DNA from: Gordionus sp. m RMFG-2023
Taxonomy: Eukaryota > Nematomorpha > Gordioida > Chordodea > Parachordodidae
Direction of reading: 5' to 3'
Assembly (NCBI RefSeq): GCF_954871325.1
Contig: NC_088779.1
Coordinates: 21,330,846 to 21,394,845 of the forward strand
Length of the DNA stretch: 64,000 bases
The translations under genes and the position numbers were made by a program. Each line of letters begins with the position of its first letter. Position 1 is the first letter of the stretch. A model generated the notes under the pieces. It saw only the letters and a program-made list of their open reading frames with translations, did not search any database and was not told the DNA's origin. Positions 1 through 15,300 of the stretch are shown in pieces.

Positions 1-145
1 GCGATGAATTTTATATAGGGAGAATACAAAAAAATTAAATGTTATAACAATCTATAACGAAAGCCTCTTATATAAATATCGTAATTAAAAGTATAAATCA
101 ACAATACATCCATTTAATCAATGCGATAAGAATTTTTTTTTAAAC

Positions 146-333
146 TTGTTTAGAAACGAAAAAGCCGTCGTCCAGGTCCTGTTGGTCCCTGTATAACTTG
201 ACAGCGATTTCCCACTGCAATCCTCTTTCTATTTGAAATGACCAGAGCTGGCACGAGACTACGCCACGAGGTGAGTGGAAATGAAAGGTTTGTTTTCGTA
301 AAGGGGTTATCGATTCGCCACTTGTACCAAAAT
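146..333 (-). CDS. sno: sno exon 26 (last exon visible)
   Basis: Reads [15 protein letters not shown], then [20 protein letters not shown] and [14 protein letters not shown]1 has ISVERGMSWEEATKIW and PDDGFYLSLQ here. A GTTTAA donor at 145 is preferred over the in-frame TAA at 142-140, because the family continues well beyond this point. Confidence 0.85.
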
Positions 334-3300
334 CTTCATCATTTGTTTATTTTTTTTAAACGAGGATTTTTTAGAATTTAAATGACTTATGAGAAGCAGA
401 TATTTTAAGTCGGGTGGGGACTATTTTATTCACCTAATATTCCCATATCCCATTTCCCAGTTCTCTTAGCGTCCAGTATATAAGCGTTTAAACTATCAGT
501 AAAATACTGAAATATAGTGTTTTGTAGAATGACTTTCAAGCCAAGTATTCTGTTCAGGAATTTTACTATGTTTGCGTAATCTAAAAGTTTTTTTAAAAAA
601 AATATAAAAACAAGATGAAAATCTTCTATTTAGGAATTTTACTATGTTCGCATCTAAAAGTTTTTTTAAAAATATAAAAACAATAATAAAATTTGTAGTA
701 ATATAAATCTTAAATTTCATCATCATATAAAATTTATCAAAAAGAGAGCTTTATTCCTATACATTTATATAGCATTAATTCAATGTTTGAATGAATGAAT
801 AACGAACCTTTATCCAATGAATAACAGCCTTCTCTCTCTTTGACTACAAGTCCAACAGCAATGAGTCCTTCTAATGCGTCTAAAAAATATAAATAAAAAT
901 CGTAAAATTTTAATATTAAAATATTATTTATTATAATGTTTAATTATTTCAAATGAAAGAGAACTTTTACAAGTCTATTATTGTTATGTTCCTGAATTTA
1001 ACAAAATTTTAAAAATCTACTTTAAATAAAGTGCATAGATAAGTTTATTAAAATTTACCTTTGAAAAAATTTCCGTTGTATTCGGGAGGATCAACCACGG
1101 CACAAGTGGGTGATAATATGCTTCTCATTACGCTATCCAGAGCCATTCTACCGTACTTTTGGGGTATAATTTAAAAACGAGATTATAAGGGTGATTTTTC
1201 GCGCCCTCAAAAAGGTGATTTATTCGTTTTCATTAATTGCCTTAATTTTAGACAAACTAATATTTATGAGGTAAGGCTTGATAGCCAAGGGTTAGAATAA
1301 AAGAGGACAAGATCTGATGCAGTCAAGGGTTAGTCGGTTGTATTTTTTAAAAATAAAATACAAATACAAACCAATGGCTTCAAATAGTTTCCAAAATATG
1401 AAGAAAAAAAATTGATAAATCTAGAGAACTTACACAAAATTAACAAACAATTTTAATAAACTTATTAGAATTATTAAAATTTCAAAAAAAAAATGATAGT
1501 AAAATGTTTTGGATATGTTTTTAACGATAGAAAAAAAGGCTTATTTTATAAATCGAATTTTGTCAATTTTTTTTTCACGTTATGGATACAGAAAGATTCA
1601 AAAGAAAAATATTTTGATTATACTATAGGTGTACTTTATTGTCGAAATTGAATTGACTGAGATCACGAGATTCTGTCGCCCTTCTATCACCGTGGGTTAA
1701 AGCGCCCTAATTATAATTAAGTAAAAGATGATATTGTTGACCATCTTATTTGTAAAAAAAGATCAGCATACTCGTTGTTATAAAAAAAAATAGTATTTCA
1801 TTATAAGTGGTATCTTTAAAATTAGATTAAGTAATTAATAATTTTAGGCTTCTTAGTTACATTCGTAAGATAAAACAATACTTATTTTTTTAATCCAAAA
1901 AAAATATTAAAGCATTAAAATATTTTATTTTCAATTAAAAAAATATGGAAATACTTGCCATCAAATACGCAAAACACTGTAAATATACTTACTAAAGATT
2001 CCAATCTTTTAGCTACTATAGAAGCGAACCGTTTTTCCCCGGCTAACTTTGAGAGCAAAAAAATGTATTCGGGGGCGCTTACTTGATTAGACCTATGGGT
2101 CCTACCTTTAATGTATTTTATAAATAATTTAAACAGAGTATTTCAGCATTATATCACGATATAACTTTAATAATATAACCCCTTTTAAAAAAAATCTTAG
2201 CCTTCACAATTTTAACAAGAATATTACACTAATAATTTATAATCTCACCGAATTGCTGTATGGCTTTATCAGCGCTCCAAGGCAATTCTAATGTAATGTG
2301 AACCCTACGCAACTGATTGAGAACTCTTCGATCGGATTGCAGGGAGATACCAGAGCTAGCGGCCTCGGATATTATAGCTATTTTCTGATATTTAAATATA
2401 AAAAGTTATCTACATGTTTATATGCGTGAGGGAAGAAGGGGGGGGGGGGGGGGGTTGCAAATAATTAATCATTTGTAAATATCCCCAAAAATTTAATGAT
2501 GGCAAATTCACATATTATACCTTAAGGCCATCCATGAACCTTTGCTTTTCTTTGACGTTCAGGGCTTCTAAGGGAACGTCGATTTCGCCTCGCGATTCGT
2601 ATATTACAGTCCCGTCTTTCTGAGCCACTACCCTTCCTTTCCTTCCGGTCATCTTTAATAATTTTATTAAATTAAAGAATATGAATAAATGAATATATTT
2701 CAAGTTTCATATACGTTTATCATTTTTGTGCAAAAAATATAATTACTCAGTATTCTAATTAAACTAAATCTACAACTTTAAAATTGAGATAAATTATAAT
2801 TATTGCGTATTCATATTTAAGTAAATTATAAAACTTATTAAATAATAGCAATTAGCAGTGATCTTTACTAATACATGGCACTCGAAGGTTTATATCCTAT
2901 TGAATTTATTATGAATAGGGATGATAAAGAACAAACGTTTTATTTACCAAAGGAAAATATAAATAATTTTGCTCATTTTGTCAAATTGGGTAAAAACACA
3001 ACACTAAACTTCTTTCTTTAAGAATTTTTATAAATATTTAAATTTTTTCTTTGTATTTTCCCGTTTTTATATTTAGAAAAAACAAAATTTTATGTTTGTT
3101 TTTAATGGCCTCAATTATAATTAATTTGCATCGTAGAAACCTCGGCAACTTGTTCGGGCCCGCCCAATTCTTCGATAAGTTGATCCAAAGTGTTAGGGGG
3201 TAGCCGCTCTCCGAGTTCTTCTATTTCAGCGAGTAGCTCCTGCCTCATGAGAGTTATGTTGTCCCTTGTGTTGGATATGCATTGGGAGGATGGAAGAACG

Positions 3301-6300
3301 AAGCCTATAATACAATTTTAAACGTTCAAAGGAAAGCGAAAAAATAACGTTTATTTTAAGGGTTATTTTAAGTAAAATATGTATTTTTTATTTTAAAAAA
3401 ACCATTGTAATGGTATTGTAACATATCTGTCCCCGTACTGCTCAGAAGATCCCTAATGTCTTCGATATCTTTGACATCTTCGAGGCTGTTTGCTTGTATA
3501 GTTTCTGTGGAATCGTCTTGTTGCTGTTTTATTTCAATTGTTTCTCTATTTAATTCAATGTTTTGTGAAGATATTTCGACGGTTGGCGGTTCATTATCAG
3601 TCATTTCAATTTTTTTCCTCTTTTTGTCCCTGTTTTTGTATTGCTTTTTGCGCTTGGTTATGAGCCAAGGTTCTAAAATAAAAATACTTTTATAGTTCAG
3701 GTTTCAAAAAAAAGCCTCTACGACCAAATGTTATCCTTATAAAATCAAATATTTTATTCTAAAAAAAAGAAAAGGAAAGAAATCTTTTCAAACCTATTTC
3801 TTCGTCGAATTCGTCGCCGCTCCCGTACATGTTAAAGCCATTACCGTTTGTGCCAAACGGATTACTACCTACATCTTCATATTTGTCGTAATCGTCATCG
3901 CCATCTTCGAGCGTTCGATCAAACCGATTGGAATCGGGATCGGAAAAACTATCCCCATAATTATTTTCGTCGATTAAGCGATCTTCCATGTCATTTTGTT
4001 CCTTATCGTTTTCTAAAAATTAAGGATTGAAGATATTTTGCAAATTAAATAAAGAATTAATGTATTATAACTTTTTATAGAATCATACATTTTCGAAGTT
4101 TCAAATCATTTAGATAACGTAATTAATAACTACAGTAATTTTTTTAAAGTATCGTTTAGAGGACCAAGGGGTTAATTATTTAAAAATAAATAAATCTTCA
4201 ATATGTAAACTATAATATTTATTTAAAATTAATTTTTTTACCTTTAAAATATAAATTTAAATTATATTATTTAATTAAAATAACTCAATTTCTTTAAAAA
4301 AAAATTTTTTATATAGATAAAATTTTTCATTCCTTAGTGTCTTGGCGTTCAATAGAGTTTATGAAACCTTAATTTGAGAGCCTAGTATATGTTAAATGTT
4401 ATAGATAATATTTTTTGATATATCATCAAACCGTATCATTTTTAATTTTAAAAAAAGTTTTAATCCAAGGTTTAAGATCAAGAATAAAACCTAAATATTC
4501 GGGGGAACTATTTGCTGAGCTAGAAGAAGAGTCAAGACTAGCATTTGGAGGTTCTAAAATGGGTTTGCCATCTTTTTGGTTCGAAATGAGATTTACGTCG
4601 AGCAGTTTGACTTGAGATAAAGTGTCAGACGAGGAAACTAATTTAATTTATTCGAACAAAAATATTGTAACGGTTATTTTATTTTTAGTCAACTAATATA
4701 CCCGCTTATAATGTTTCTCAACGGTTTTGAAATTTAAAAAATTAAATTATTTTAAAAAAATTAATATTTTCTCAACTTGAATCAGGTTTGAGCTCGTTAC
4801 TATTTTCGGTTGATTGAGGAAACCCGCTTTGAGTTTGCGAAATGAGGAGATTCGATTCGAGTTGTTTCGAGTTAGCCAGGTTTAGAACGTCGGCTACCTT
4901 TTGTTTCAAAAGATTTTCTTTCGCTTTCAAGGAACTCAAGGTGGCCGTCATCGTGGAATCTTTGAGACTTTCAGCGCGACGCGTATTTCTCAAGGTAGTC
5001 CCTAGATATTTCAAGATGGAGGAGAAAAAAAGAAATATTCGAAAATAAATCGCGAAAGAAAGAACGAAAAATAGAGGAAAAAAGAGTTTGATTCTGTAAT
5101 TTTAAAAAGTAATGTTTCTCGTAATATATTCATTTTTCTTGACGAATTCAGTGATCATTAATATAAAAATGGGAGGGGGGGGGGGGAGAAATATTGAAAT
5201 ATAGATGGATTACATTTGCTGAGTTTGATTCTGTCGGGATTGAGCAGTGTGGTATTAGAGAGGTAGGCAGAACTTGCGGACGTAAACATAGAATTTTGAT
5301 TAATGAGCGAATTGGTGGGATATTTGGAAAAACTATTCATGCTGCTAAAGGGGTTCGATGAGCACGATGGGGCAACGTAATTTGTGGAGGAGGGAAAATG
5401 TTTTTCTACCAAGGACTGTAAAACGCCCCTAGTAAATTTAATAGTTATAAGAGACAAATGGCATATATTATTTATGATAAATTCCTAGATATTTTAGCTT
5501 ATCGTAGGGTTCTAACTCCGCTTTGAACAATTAATATAAAGACTGGATATGTTATTATATAATTTTGTAATTTGCATGTAAAAAAAAAGGGTTGGAGGAA
5601 TAACTTTAATTTATTCGCTCAGAATTAAAACTGACAAGAGAAAAAAATCCTTAAACGTTCAGAATAAATACTTAATTCTCAGGTAAAACTTAATAAGCCA
5701 GAAAAGATACTAATTACTCAGGTATAAAACTGAAAAGTTCAGATTAAGAAATCAATCGCTTAGAAAAATTTATAAAACGCTAAGGAAAATATATTAAACG
5801 CTTAAAAAATTGCTTAAGATTTTGAAAATATCTTCTAATAAATTCTAAGTTTTAGGAAAAAAAATTTCTAAAATTTCAGTTTTTATTCTGAGCGAAATAA
5901 TATAAGTCGATTTTTTTTGTTAGATCATGCAGAGTTGTTAAACTCTACTTTTAAAAGTAGCGCGTTATCGCTACCCATCAAAAAAGTAGCGCTATTAGCT
6001 ACTATTTTTTAAAAGTAGCTTTGTCTACTTTTTGTTAAAAAAATTTAGAAGTTTTATTTTTTGCTTATAATGTAACTGTATAGTATATATTACATTAAAA
6101 TCAACATTTATAAATATTTAAATATAGTTAGTTTTGATTATAAAAAATTTATGTAAAAAATAATTATTTTTGGTAGTAATAATCATTTTTATTTATTTTT
6201 TTGCATTTTAATAATAAAAAAATTTCTATACTATTATCCCCAAGTCTAGAGCGACTATCAGAAAGTATGTTTGGCCTTACTAAATAATCTCTCAACACTA

Positions 6301-9300
6301 GAACTTGAGGTCAAGACAGTATTTAATTTTATATACATATTTTTAATATATGAAAAACTATTAAAAATCCTCATTTGAGTATTTTTAGATTAAAAAAACG
6401 CGTCTAGGGGATTTTCTATTATATTTTTATAATTTATTTCAAAAATATCATCAATGGAAGTCGTTTTTGTGATGGTAACTGGCATAAACATTCTCATAAA
6501 TTAAATACTATTAGAATTTAAAAATGGCAATTACCTTTAGGTGTTTTTGAGGTTATATAGCTACTTGATTTATTTAAGGATATATTTTTTTTTACATTTT
6601 AAACCAATAAATTTGTAGCCACCTTTTGTTTTTACATTAATTTGAAAATATTTTTCAAATTTTGGAAATGGAAAATTTTTATGACCATCAAGAACATTCA
6701 TTTTCTTCCAGGAACATTCCATTAATACAAATTGAAAATAAAATATCAATTTCAAAATTAAATAATTAATCATAAAAATTATAATTAATTATGATATTAT
6801 ATTTAAATTTTTATGTTTATAGTTACATTTATTATATTCTTAAAAAGTAATTCAAAAAAGGAAGCGCGCTAAAAAATAAATAATTGGAAAAAAAATAGCG
6901 CGCTATTAGCTATCGCTACCAAAAAAGATAGCGTGATATTAGCTATCGCTACCAAAAAAGATAGCGTGATATTAGCTATCGCTACCAAAAAAGATAGCGT
7001 GATATTAGCTATCGCTACCAAAAAAGATAGCGTGCTAGTAGCGAGCTACTTTAACAACTCTGAATAATGGCACAAAATATTCAACCAACTGTATATATTA
7101 TATTAAAATCTAGGGTAAAGTATATCTAATGATGCATACTTTGCTGTCGATATGAAATCATTTATTTCGCCACCACAATCTTCGATTTGTTCAAGCGTTC
7201 GAGCTTCTCCCGTGGTTTGTAAACCTATCACCACACACTTAAATAAAATGTAAATATTATTAAAATCTAAAAGTTGAATATTTAGAAGATTTGGACGGAA
7301 TATTTTGAAAATTTAATTATGGATAAATTAGATTATTGTAAATATAATATTCATAAGTACAAGGAAACCTTTCCGTCCTTCAAAGCCTTTTTAGTCAATT
7401 CTACGCAGAGATTAACTTTGGCAGCCAGGCACAAATACTTAAAAAACCTTTGATGAGCGGCCCAAAATTGACTCCAAAATTGTTTTTTGCTAATGTTTTC
7501 ACCGTTGTCCATTAGATCCATGGCTAGTTGAAATTTTTCGCGAGTTTTAGCCCACTGATTTTATTTTTAAAAAAGTAATTTAAATTGTATAGATCTATGT
7601 TTAATATGATAAATTGGCTTCCTTAGTACTCAGCCTATTTTTGTGACTTAATTATTTTAAATTGTATCCAAATATTATTATATAATTATTTATTTCATAA
7701 CATTATTTTAAAATTTATTTTGTATAGCACAGATTGTCTCAATTTCAATTTAAAAAATGTTAAAGTTTTACTTCCAAAATACCCATAAATCCTTCTGTTT
7801 ATATTTAATTAAATTATTTGCTTCTAAAATTTATTAAATGTTTAAAAAATTTAATTCAAAACTAAACTAGTAAAACGGATGCATCGTAGATATCTATAAT
7901 ATTCTGATCAAGCTTGGCTTCTTTAACCGTGAAGGTTACGCCAGCAAAACTCAGCTGACGGGCCATATAAGTTCCTCGTAGCTATTTCCAATTGTAAATA
8001 AATATTTTTAAAAATAATATAATTTTTAAATCGCCTAATTTTATAAAAAAAAATTATCTAACAATTTAAGCAATAGTTACAAAAAAGGAAGATTTGTCAA
8101 AGCACTTATCATATATTAAGAAAATATATCTCTTATTGATTAATTGCTTTAATTTAAAATGGTGTATTTCTCGAATTGATACCAGCCTCGTAAGTAACTG
8201 GGGTATCCCTACATAATAATGTGAAATTATATATACACTACCGGCCATAAATGATTGCCCACCCTGCATTTTCTTAACATTTTTCTTAAAATAAGACACA
8301 TAACACACAATATAAGGTTTATCAAATTTATTTATAAGTTTACATATTATTGCATAAAATTACAAAAAATAAAAGACATAGCAATCAATTAAGATCAAAT
8401 TTTGGTCTTATCAATATGAACACCTTTATTCTTAATAATTGCTGCAAAAATTTTTGGTAATCTTTCGATGAGATTTTTTAAATATTCGGAAGTGATATTG
8501 TTCCATTCTCTCTATAATACTTCATAAAAGTGCGAATGAGAGGTTAGAGGGCTTTTTCGCCCTTGTCGATCAAGGTAACCTCATAAATGTTCGATTAGAT
8601 TGAGATCGGAAGACTGGGATTGTCAAGTCATCAACTCTAGAATACCGTGTTGTTGTAGATTTTGTAAATAATCTTTGCATAGCCTGGATGTATGCTTTGG
8701 GTCATTATCTTGTTGAAATAAAAAGTTATTCCCGATCAAACACTTTCCTGATGAAATCACATGGTCCTCAAGGATTTGCCGGTATCCCTCCTTGTTAAAG
8801 ATTCCTTGAATTTTGACAATATCGGCGGTTGCCCCGGCACCAAAGAACCCCCATACCATAACAGGCCCTCCTGCCAATTTGACTGTAGGAATTATGCAGT
8901 GATCGCTCATTCGCTCTCCAGCTGATAGGCGGATATATTGCCTTCTTTTAGAACCGAAGATTTCGAATTTTGACTCATCACTCCATAGGACGTGGTACCA
9001 GTTGGCAGATGTCCAAAATTGATGTTTTCATACCCAGTCTAATCGCTTGAGTTTATTTTTTTGCTCAAGAGTGGCTTTTTGACAGCTACCCTACCATAAA
9101 GTTCAAAGCTCTTAAAGTGCCTTTTCACAGTTGTAACACTTATCGGGTTTTCCCGAGTCAGATTAATCTCCGCAGCTATCTCTGAGGCGACATCACGTCG
9201 ATTGCGTTTACTGATCCTTGCTATATACCTATCATCGCTTAAAGTCGTTTTGCGGCAGGCCTCTTTGGATTCGATATTGTATTATTGTTGTGTAATCTTT

Positions 9301-12300
9301 TAAGTATACAATCGACTGTTCGTCGTGCTAGAGTTAATTCTCTGGCAATTTGGCGATTACTTTTACCACTTATGTGTAAATTAATTATTTTGCATTTAGT
9401 TGGAATAAAAATTTCTTTTCTTTTAATCATATTGGTCGAATGTTCATTAAAATTTATAAAGACTGATAGTTTCTTTAAACAATGATTTAAAACAAAAAAA
9501 AATCTAGGATTTTTTTTCAAAATAATTAAAAATAGGTATTAATAAACAGATTAGAATGTGATAAATACTTTCTTCCAAAAAACAATGGGCAACTTAAAAT
9601 TGTTGCTGAAAAAAACTAATGAACCCTATTTTACCAAATTGGTCATTTTTGACATGTTATTCTCAAAGGCTAAAATTTCATAAAAAGATTTATAAAAATT
9701 CCGAGTTTTTTATTTCTAAACATTTCTAGACATCTTAAATTAATTAATCAATTCGTTTTTACCCAAATAAGTTGAAAAGTTTTAAGTTATTAATTTTTTT
9801 ATGTGAAAATGCAGGGTGGGCAGTCATTTATGGCCGGTTTAAAAGGTTACTTTCATATCCATAGCTACAAGTTCCATGGCTCCGACACCCCTGTTAAACA
9901 AATAAATATTTTCGATGAAATTTATGATTATATAAAATTATTTACTGGTAGAATAATATAAATTGTAAAAGAATAGCAGAGAATTGCAGACCCGGCCCAG
10001 ACTAAAAATAAAAGAATGGATGGTACCTCTGCAGGACATTGAAGATTAGTCTTAAAATTTTGAGAGGTGACCACCCCAATTTAGCGAGAATTGATCTCCA
10101 TATCATTTAAATTGATTAATAAGATGTTAGTGAAAGCCCTTAAATGAGTAAAACCTTCTCTCTACGGCCAGTATGAAATCGCTGAAGAGAGGAAATGGAG
10201 TCCCTCGGCCCCAGATGCCCAGACGAACCATGTAACCCATATTTTTGGTTTCAGTAGCCCCAGTAGCAGAGGCGTACACCACCCTAGCCAACGGCAGTCT
10301 GTTTTGAAGCTCAAGAACGGCTAGCCCCGTTTTAGTCGGTTTGGAAGACCCCGAGGGGGTAAGGTTTTTGGCTTTGTGACATTCGTCAAACACTATCTGC
10401 ACGAATGATCGATTATTGATAAAAAAAATATGGTTTGAGAGAATGTATTTTTTTTAAGAAATGGATTGCTACCGTATTTCATGAAATGTAAATGTTTTTA
10501 AATAAGAAAAAAAAAATTAATTATAAATATAAATCGTTTTCTCATCACTATACAAGAATTTTTTTATAATATTATTCTATAACTAGTATTTAGCTCCTGA
10601 GTTTATACAAAATTTTATGAACAAAAATAAATTTTTTGATCAAATTTTTTTCAAGGTGAAATCACAAAAATTTTTTCAAACTCTGTTTAGCTCTAAACAT
10701 AAACGGTATGACATTTTAATGCATTAATAAAATTAAGTGTGCGTTGTTATTTCGAAAATGCTATTATTAAATCTATATCAGTTTAAATCATTTACCACTC
10801 CGTCAAAATCTTTGCCGCACCAATGTAGCAACTGTTTCATCCGGGTATTATATTTGCTTTTGGTTTGGCTCTCGCCTATCAACGAGGAATAGGTAGCAAA
10901 AATTACGCCCTTCTTATAAGAACCGTTACTCTTGGACGTCAATTTTTTGTATTTGAACTATATGATTTGAAAAGAGAAATAAAATAAATTGAATTACATT
11001 ATAAAGTTAAATAATATAATAGCATGATACCATTATTCAAATAGTTTATAAATAACATTATATAAGAATTAGAATTTAAAAAAATATGCAAAAACTAGTT
11101 TCTTTCCTTCTTTACTGCACTTGTCAATATATCTTTGACAGACTTAGAGGGGAAAAATTTTGAGGTTACAAGGCCGTCAAAATCGGTCCGAATTAGCTGC
11201 TGTTAAATGATTAGTTTATTGTTTTAAACAGGGACTTGAAAGAACGTTCCTGGTTTAAGAAAATTCATGAAAAGAGGGCGGAACAGTATAAACCTTCCAG
11301 GTAGGGTCAGAACATTCCTATAATCTCAAAAAAAAAAAAAATTCAATACCAGCAACAAAAAGCAACCTAAGAAATTAAAAGGAGGAAAACAGAAATAAAA
11401 ACAAATATGGGCAATGAAATATGAATATGGCACATAAATTTTGGAATAAAATGAAATGATTAATGAATAAATTAATATATTCAATTTTGTTACGATATTT
11501 TATCTTTTAGTTGACCGATGTCGTATAACATAAGGTTTATTAAAACATCTTAAACTTATCGATGTAATAATTTGATTCAAATAAATAAAACTGTATAGTT
11601 TTTAAAAATATATATATTATGTTTGATATTTTTCTAAGAAAGCTCCATATCCTGAGACGAAACCAGAACACATTTTTTATTTTTTAGCAGGAACAGAAAT
11701 GAAATGCCGTTGTTCCGGGTCCCAAATTTTAATTAAATATTTCTAAATAAGAAATAATATTATTTTTGTTAATATTAATCTCGAACTTTATTCAAAGATG
11801 ATACATTTATTTTCCCGGCATCTATATCCTTCAAATCTCTCTCGGCGTCGTATTTCAAATCGTTAGACACGCTGAACCTATTTTTTTTAAATGAATAAAT
11901 TTTCAAAAAATTATTTTGATTTAATTATTTTAATTTATTGATTCCTAATCCTTTTTTTATAAAAAATATTCCTATCTTTATTTATTTTTTTGGATAAATT
12001 AAACGAATCTATAAAATGATAAAATTAGGAAATTTTTTAACCAAATAGCCCTTTTCCTTCTAAGAAGATAATTTTCGTATATTATTCCCGCTATTGTCCG
12101 ACCTTTGCCCACACCTGGACCATCACCTTAATTAAAATTAATTTTTTTTTCGAATAGTTGATATATTTTCAGTGATTTACCAAAAAAAAATATATTTATT
12201 AAAATTAAACAGAAATAAGGCTAATTTACAATTGATTAATAAAGCAAGATTGTGTCATACATAAGTTGCTGTTTTGTCTTCAAAAAAAATTGAATTCTTA

Positions 12301-15300
12301 AATATAAAGAGCGTCGTATTCCAAATAAACAAATTCTTCGAAATGGCTATATATTCCAATCATATATATAGAAAACGTATTAATCATTTCTCGAATAAAA
12401 CGTAATATATATATATAATAATATAAAAAAACTCACGTGACAGTAACTTATTTGGTCATTCATTTATTAGCTTAAAAAAATATGTATATATCCTTGATCA
12501 AAATTATTGCTTTCCTATCCTTGAATTAAACAACTATATTATAAAAATTGAGATTAATAGCGGTCGTTGTAAAATAAAAATAGTAATGAATTACAAACAA
12601 ATAAAGGTTAGAAATATAAATAAATGGTTTCAAAAAGGTAGGTAAAAACATTTTTTAAAAAGTTTAAAAATTTGGTTACTGAAATGATTTAGAATTAGAG
12701 TATGAAATTTCCAGAGTTGTTAAAGTAGCGCGTTATTATAGTGCGCTACTCATTTCAGTAGCGGTACCCGCCTTTCAAATAAAAACGATAGCGTGCTCCT
12801 TAGTAGCTAAGTAGCGGCCTATTTCGCTATTATTAAAATGCAAAAAGAAAAGTAGAAGCTAATATTTAAAAGGTAGCTTATGTTTAACAACACTGGAAAT
12901 TCCCTTCTTGACAAAACATTATTTTTTAAAAACCTATCAAGAATCCAGCCCTTGAGCCATCAGGCAGCAAAGTTTCGTGTTGCTGACAAGCATATATGAT
13001 AGATTCCAACTGCAGCGCTGACAGAGCGCAAGTGTCTATGATAGTTTCCGGCAAACTAAGGGTATACCATACCCCGGGAGGTTCGACGCTCGATAGAGAA
13101 TTCGTTTCGACTACTGAGTCGGGATGTTGGCAACCGTACCTCACTTGAAATAGGGGAGATTAATAATCAGTTTAAAAGTAAGTTTAAAAAAATATGTCAT
13201 AATTTTTTTATACATAATACCAGGATTAACAAATTTATAGAGGAAATTCATTTTTAAGTTTTATATTTAGCGTTAAAATTATAAGGAATTTTTCCCGTTG
13301 CCTAACAGAGTTTGACACTGGAGGCAAATTCGAAAAAAAATCTAACATAAAAGGGAAGACTAAATCTTTTTATTTGTCGTTCTAATCAGGTCTCCTTCCG
13401 CCAGTGCCATGTAGAACCCTACAAGTCGGCCTAACCTTGGTCCGACTCAAAATTCTTATTTATTAGCTCGGTCTATAAAGATTTTATATTTTAATTTATT
13501 GGGTCCGAACTAATTCACGTGGGTATAACTTGCTACTATACTTGTGTTAAATAATAAAAAATAAATTTAATTTTCTGCATTTTCTTCAATTAGAGATCTT
13601 GAGGAATCTTTCATCGTACGCAATATTTTTAGAAAAATATATGGTCGAATGGTGTGGTGAATTAAGTTGGAAGTTTTTTTAAAATGCCTATTTTAAACAT
13701 ACGAAAATAAAAAAAATTTCTTTTTTGTTTATTTTTTTTTGGAGGGAGGTGGGGTTGGGGGGTGGGGGGGGGGGGCTAATTTCTGAAATATCAGGGATTT
13801 TATTATTCAATCCAATTTTATTTAATATATTCAATGTTTATTGTTTTTTTTATAAAAGCTAGACAGTTTCATGATCTTTTGAGTTTATTATTTCAATTGC
13901 AGGCCCAGAATCCGACCTTGGCCATATAATAGAATTGTTTTAAAAATCAGAAAATCAGGTCGGTTCTTAAAAATAAATTAAAGCCGGGCAGACATATTTT
14001 TAAAAAAAATTTAAATATATCAATTTTCTAATTCGAGAATCATTTAATTGACCACTTACCACATTCATTGCTACTTATTAGAGGTAAAATTTTGTTCACA
14101 GCTGTCCGTTATTATAATTTGTACACGTTGTCCGGTTCGGCCCGTAACAGTATGTTGCACAATTTGTCATACCCGGCCAAAAATTCAATCAATATTTCGG
14201 GTATCGACCACTTATATAGGTCAAAATTGAAATTATAAACCGCAACCAACCGATCCATCTCTAAAAATCACTTTAAAAACCAGCCGGGGCGTAATTTAAA
14301 AATTCGTGCTGAGCCCAAAAATTGAGCCTATTGAAAGGTCTCCGACTCTATTTTATAGCTCTTGGGCTTAGATGATAATTCAAATGCTTCACTAAAAAAA
14401 ATTAAATCTCCAAATTCATCGCTCGGAAATTGAGACAAATGTTTTTTTATTTGGATCTCGTATGTAATAACATCGGAATACCGTAATTCACCAAAACGAA
14501 GCGTAATCTACGACATACGTAATATTAAATTATACAGGTATGCTAACGTTTAGCAATAGACTACACGTCGCTTGTGCGATATCGCAGCATTTCACGTTTA
14601 ATATAAATGAGGTCTCATTCTGCTAACAAAAAATCATAAATGAGGAATTAAAAGAGTGAGCACAAATTTTTTTTTTTTTTGGGGGGGGGGGTATTTTGAT
14701 TTAAAAAAAACCTAATTCTAATAGCCATCCAGTATTTAAAAATAAAATAATATTTAATGATTCATTATGTAGTTGTATTTGTTGACGCATAATAGCGATC
14801 AGCGAAGGTTTAAAAATTATTAAATTTATTATAAAATTCGAGTCTTGGTAAATGACTCATATGAATGTCATCTATCAATATTTACTAATACTTTGATAAA
14901 GAAAATTACAATCATAAAAAAGAAGCTTATTGTGTCAACCTTTCCCCGATAATTATCTCACCGACTAACCCTGCATTCATAGCTAGCGCGAATTGGCGGC
15001 GAAGTATACAAAAATGCAGCATTTTGTATTCTGTTTTTTTATACTTCACCGCGAATTCGCGCTGACTATAAATGCAAGGGTAATAACGGATAGTCATTGT
15101 TGCATTGCAAAAATCTATTTAACCAAACTATAACTGTATCTTATATATAGCTTCTTTTAAGTAGCATTGTGTCCTTTCAAAATGATAGTGACTTTATTTT
15201 AAAAAATAAATGCCATTTCGTTAGGATAAAAGATATGTTTTCAAACGACAAAAATAATTTTATTATGATAATGAAAAGGACTTATGTTACATAAAAGGCT

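Noticed and set aside
6888-7038. CRISPR-like array
   Set aside because: The 33-bp units are head to tail without spacers and lie inside a hAT element in animal DNA.
8500-8640. Altered genetic code with TGA as Trp in the Tc1 transposase
   Set aside because: All Trp codons in sno exons are TGG and the transposase has other stops and shifts, so this is ordinary decay.
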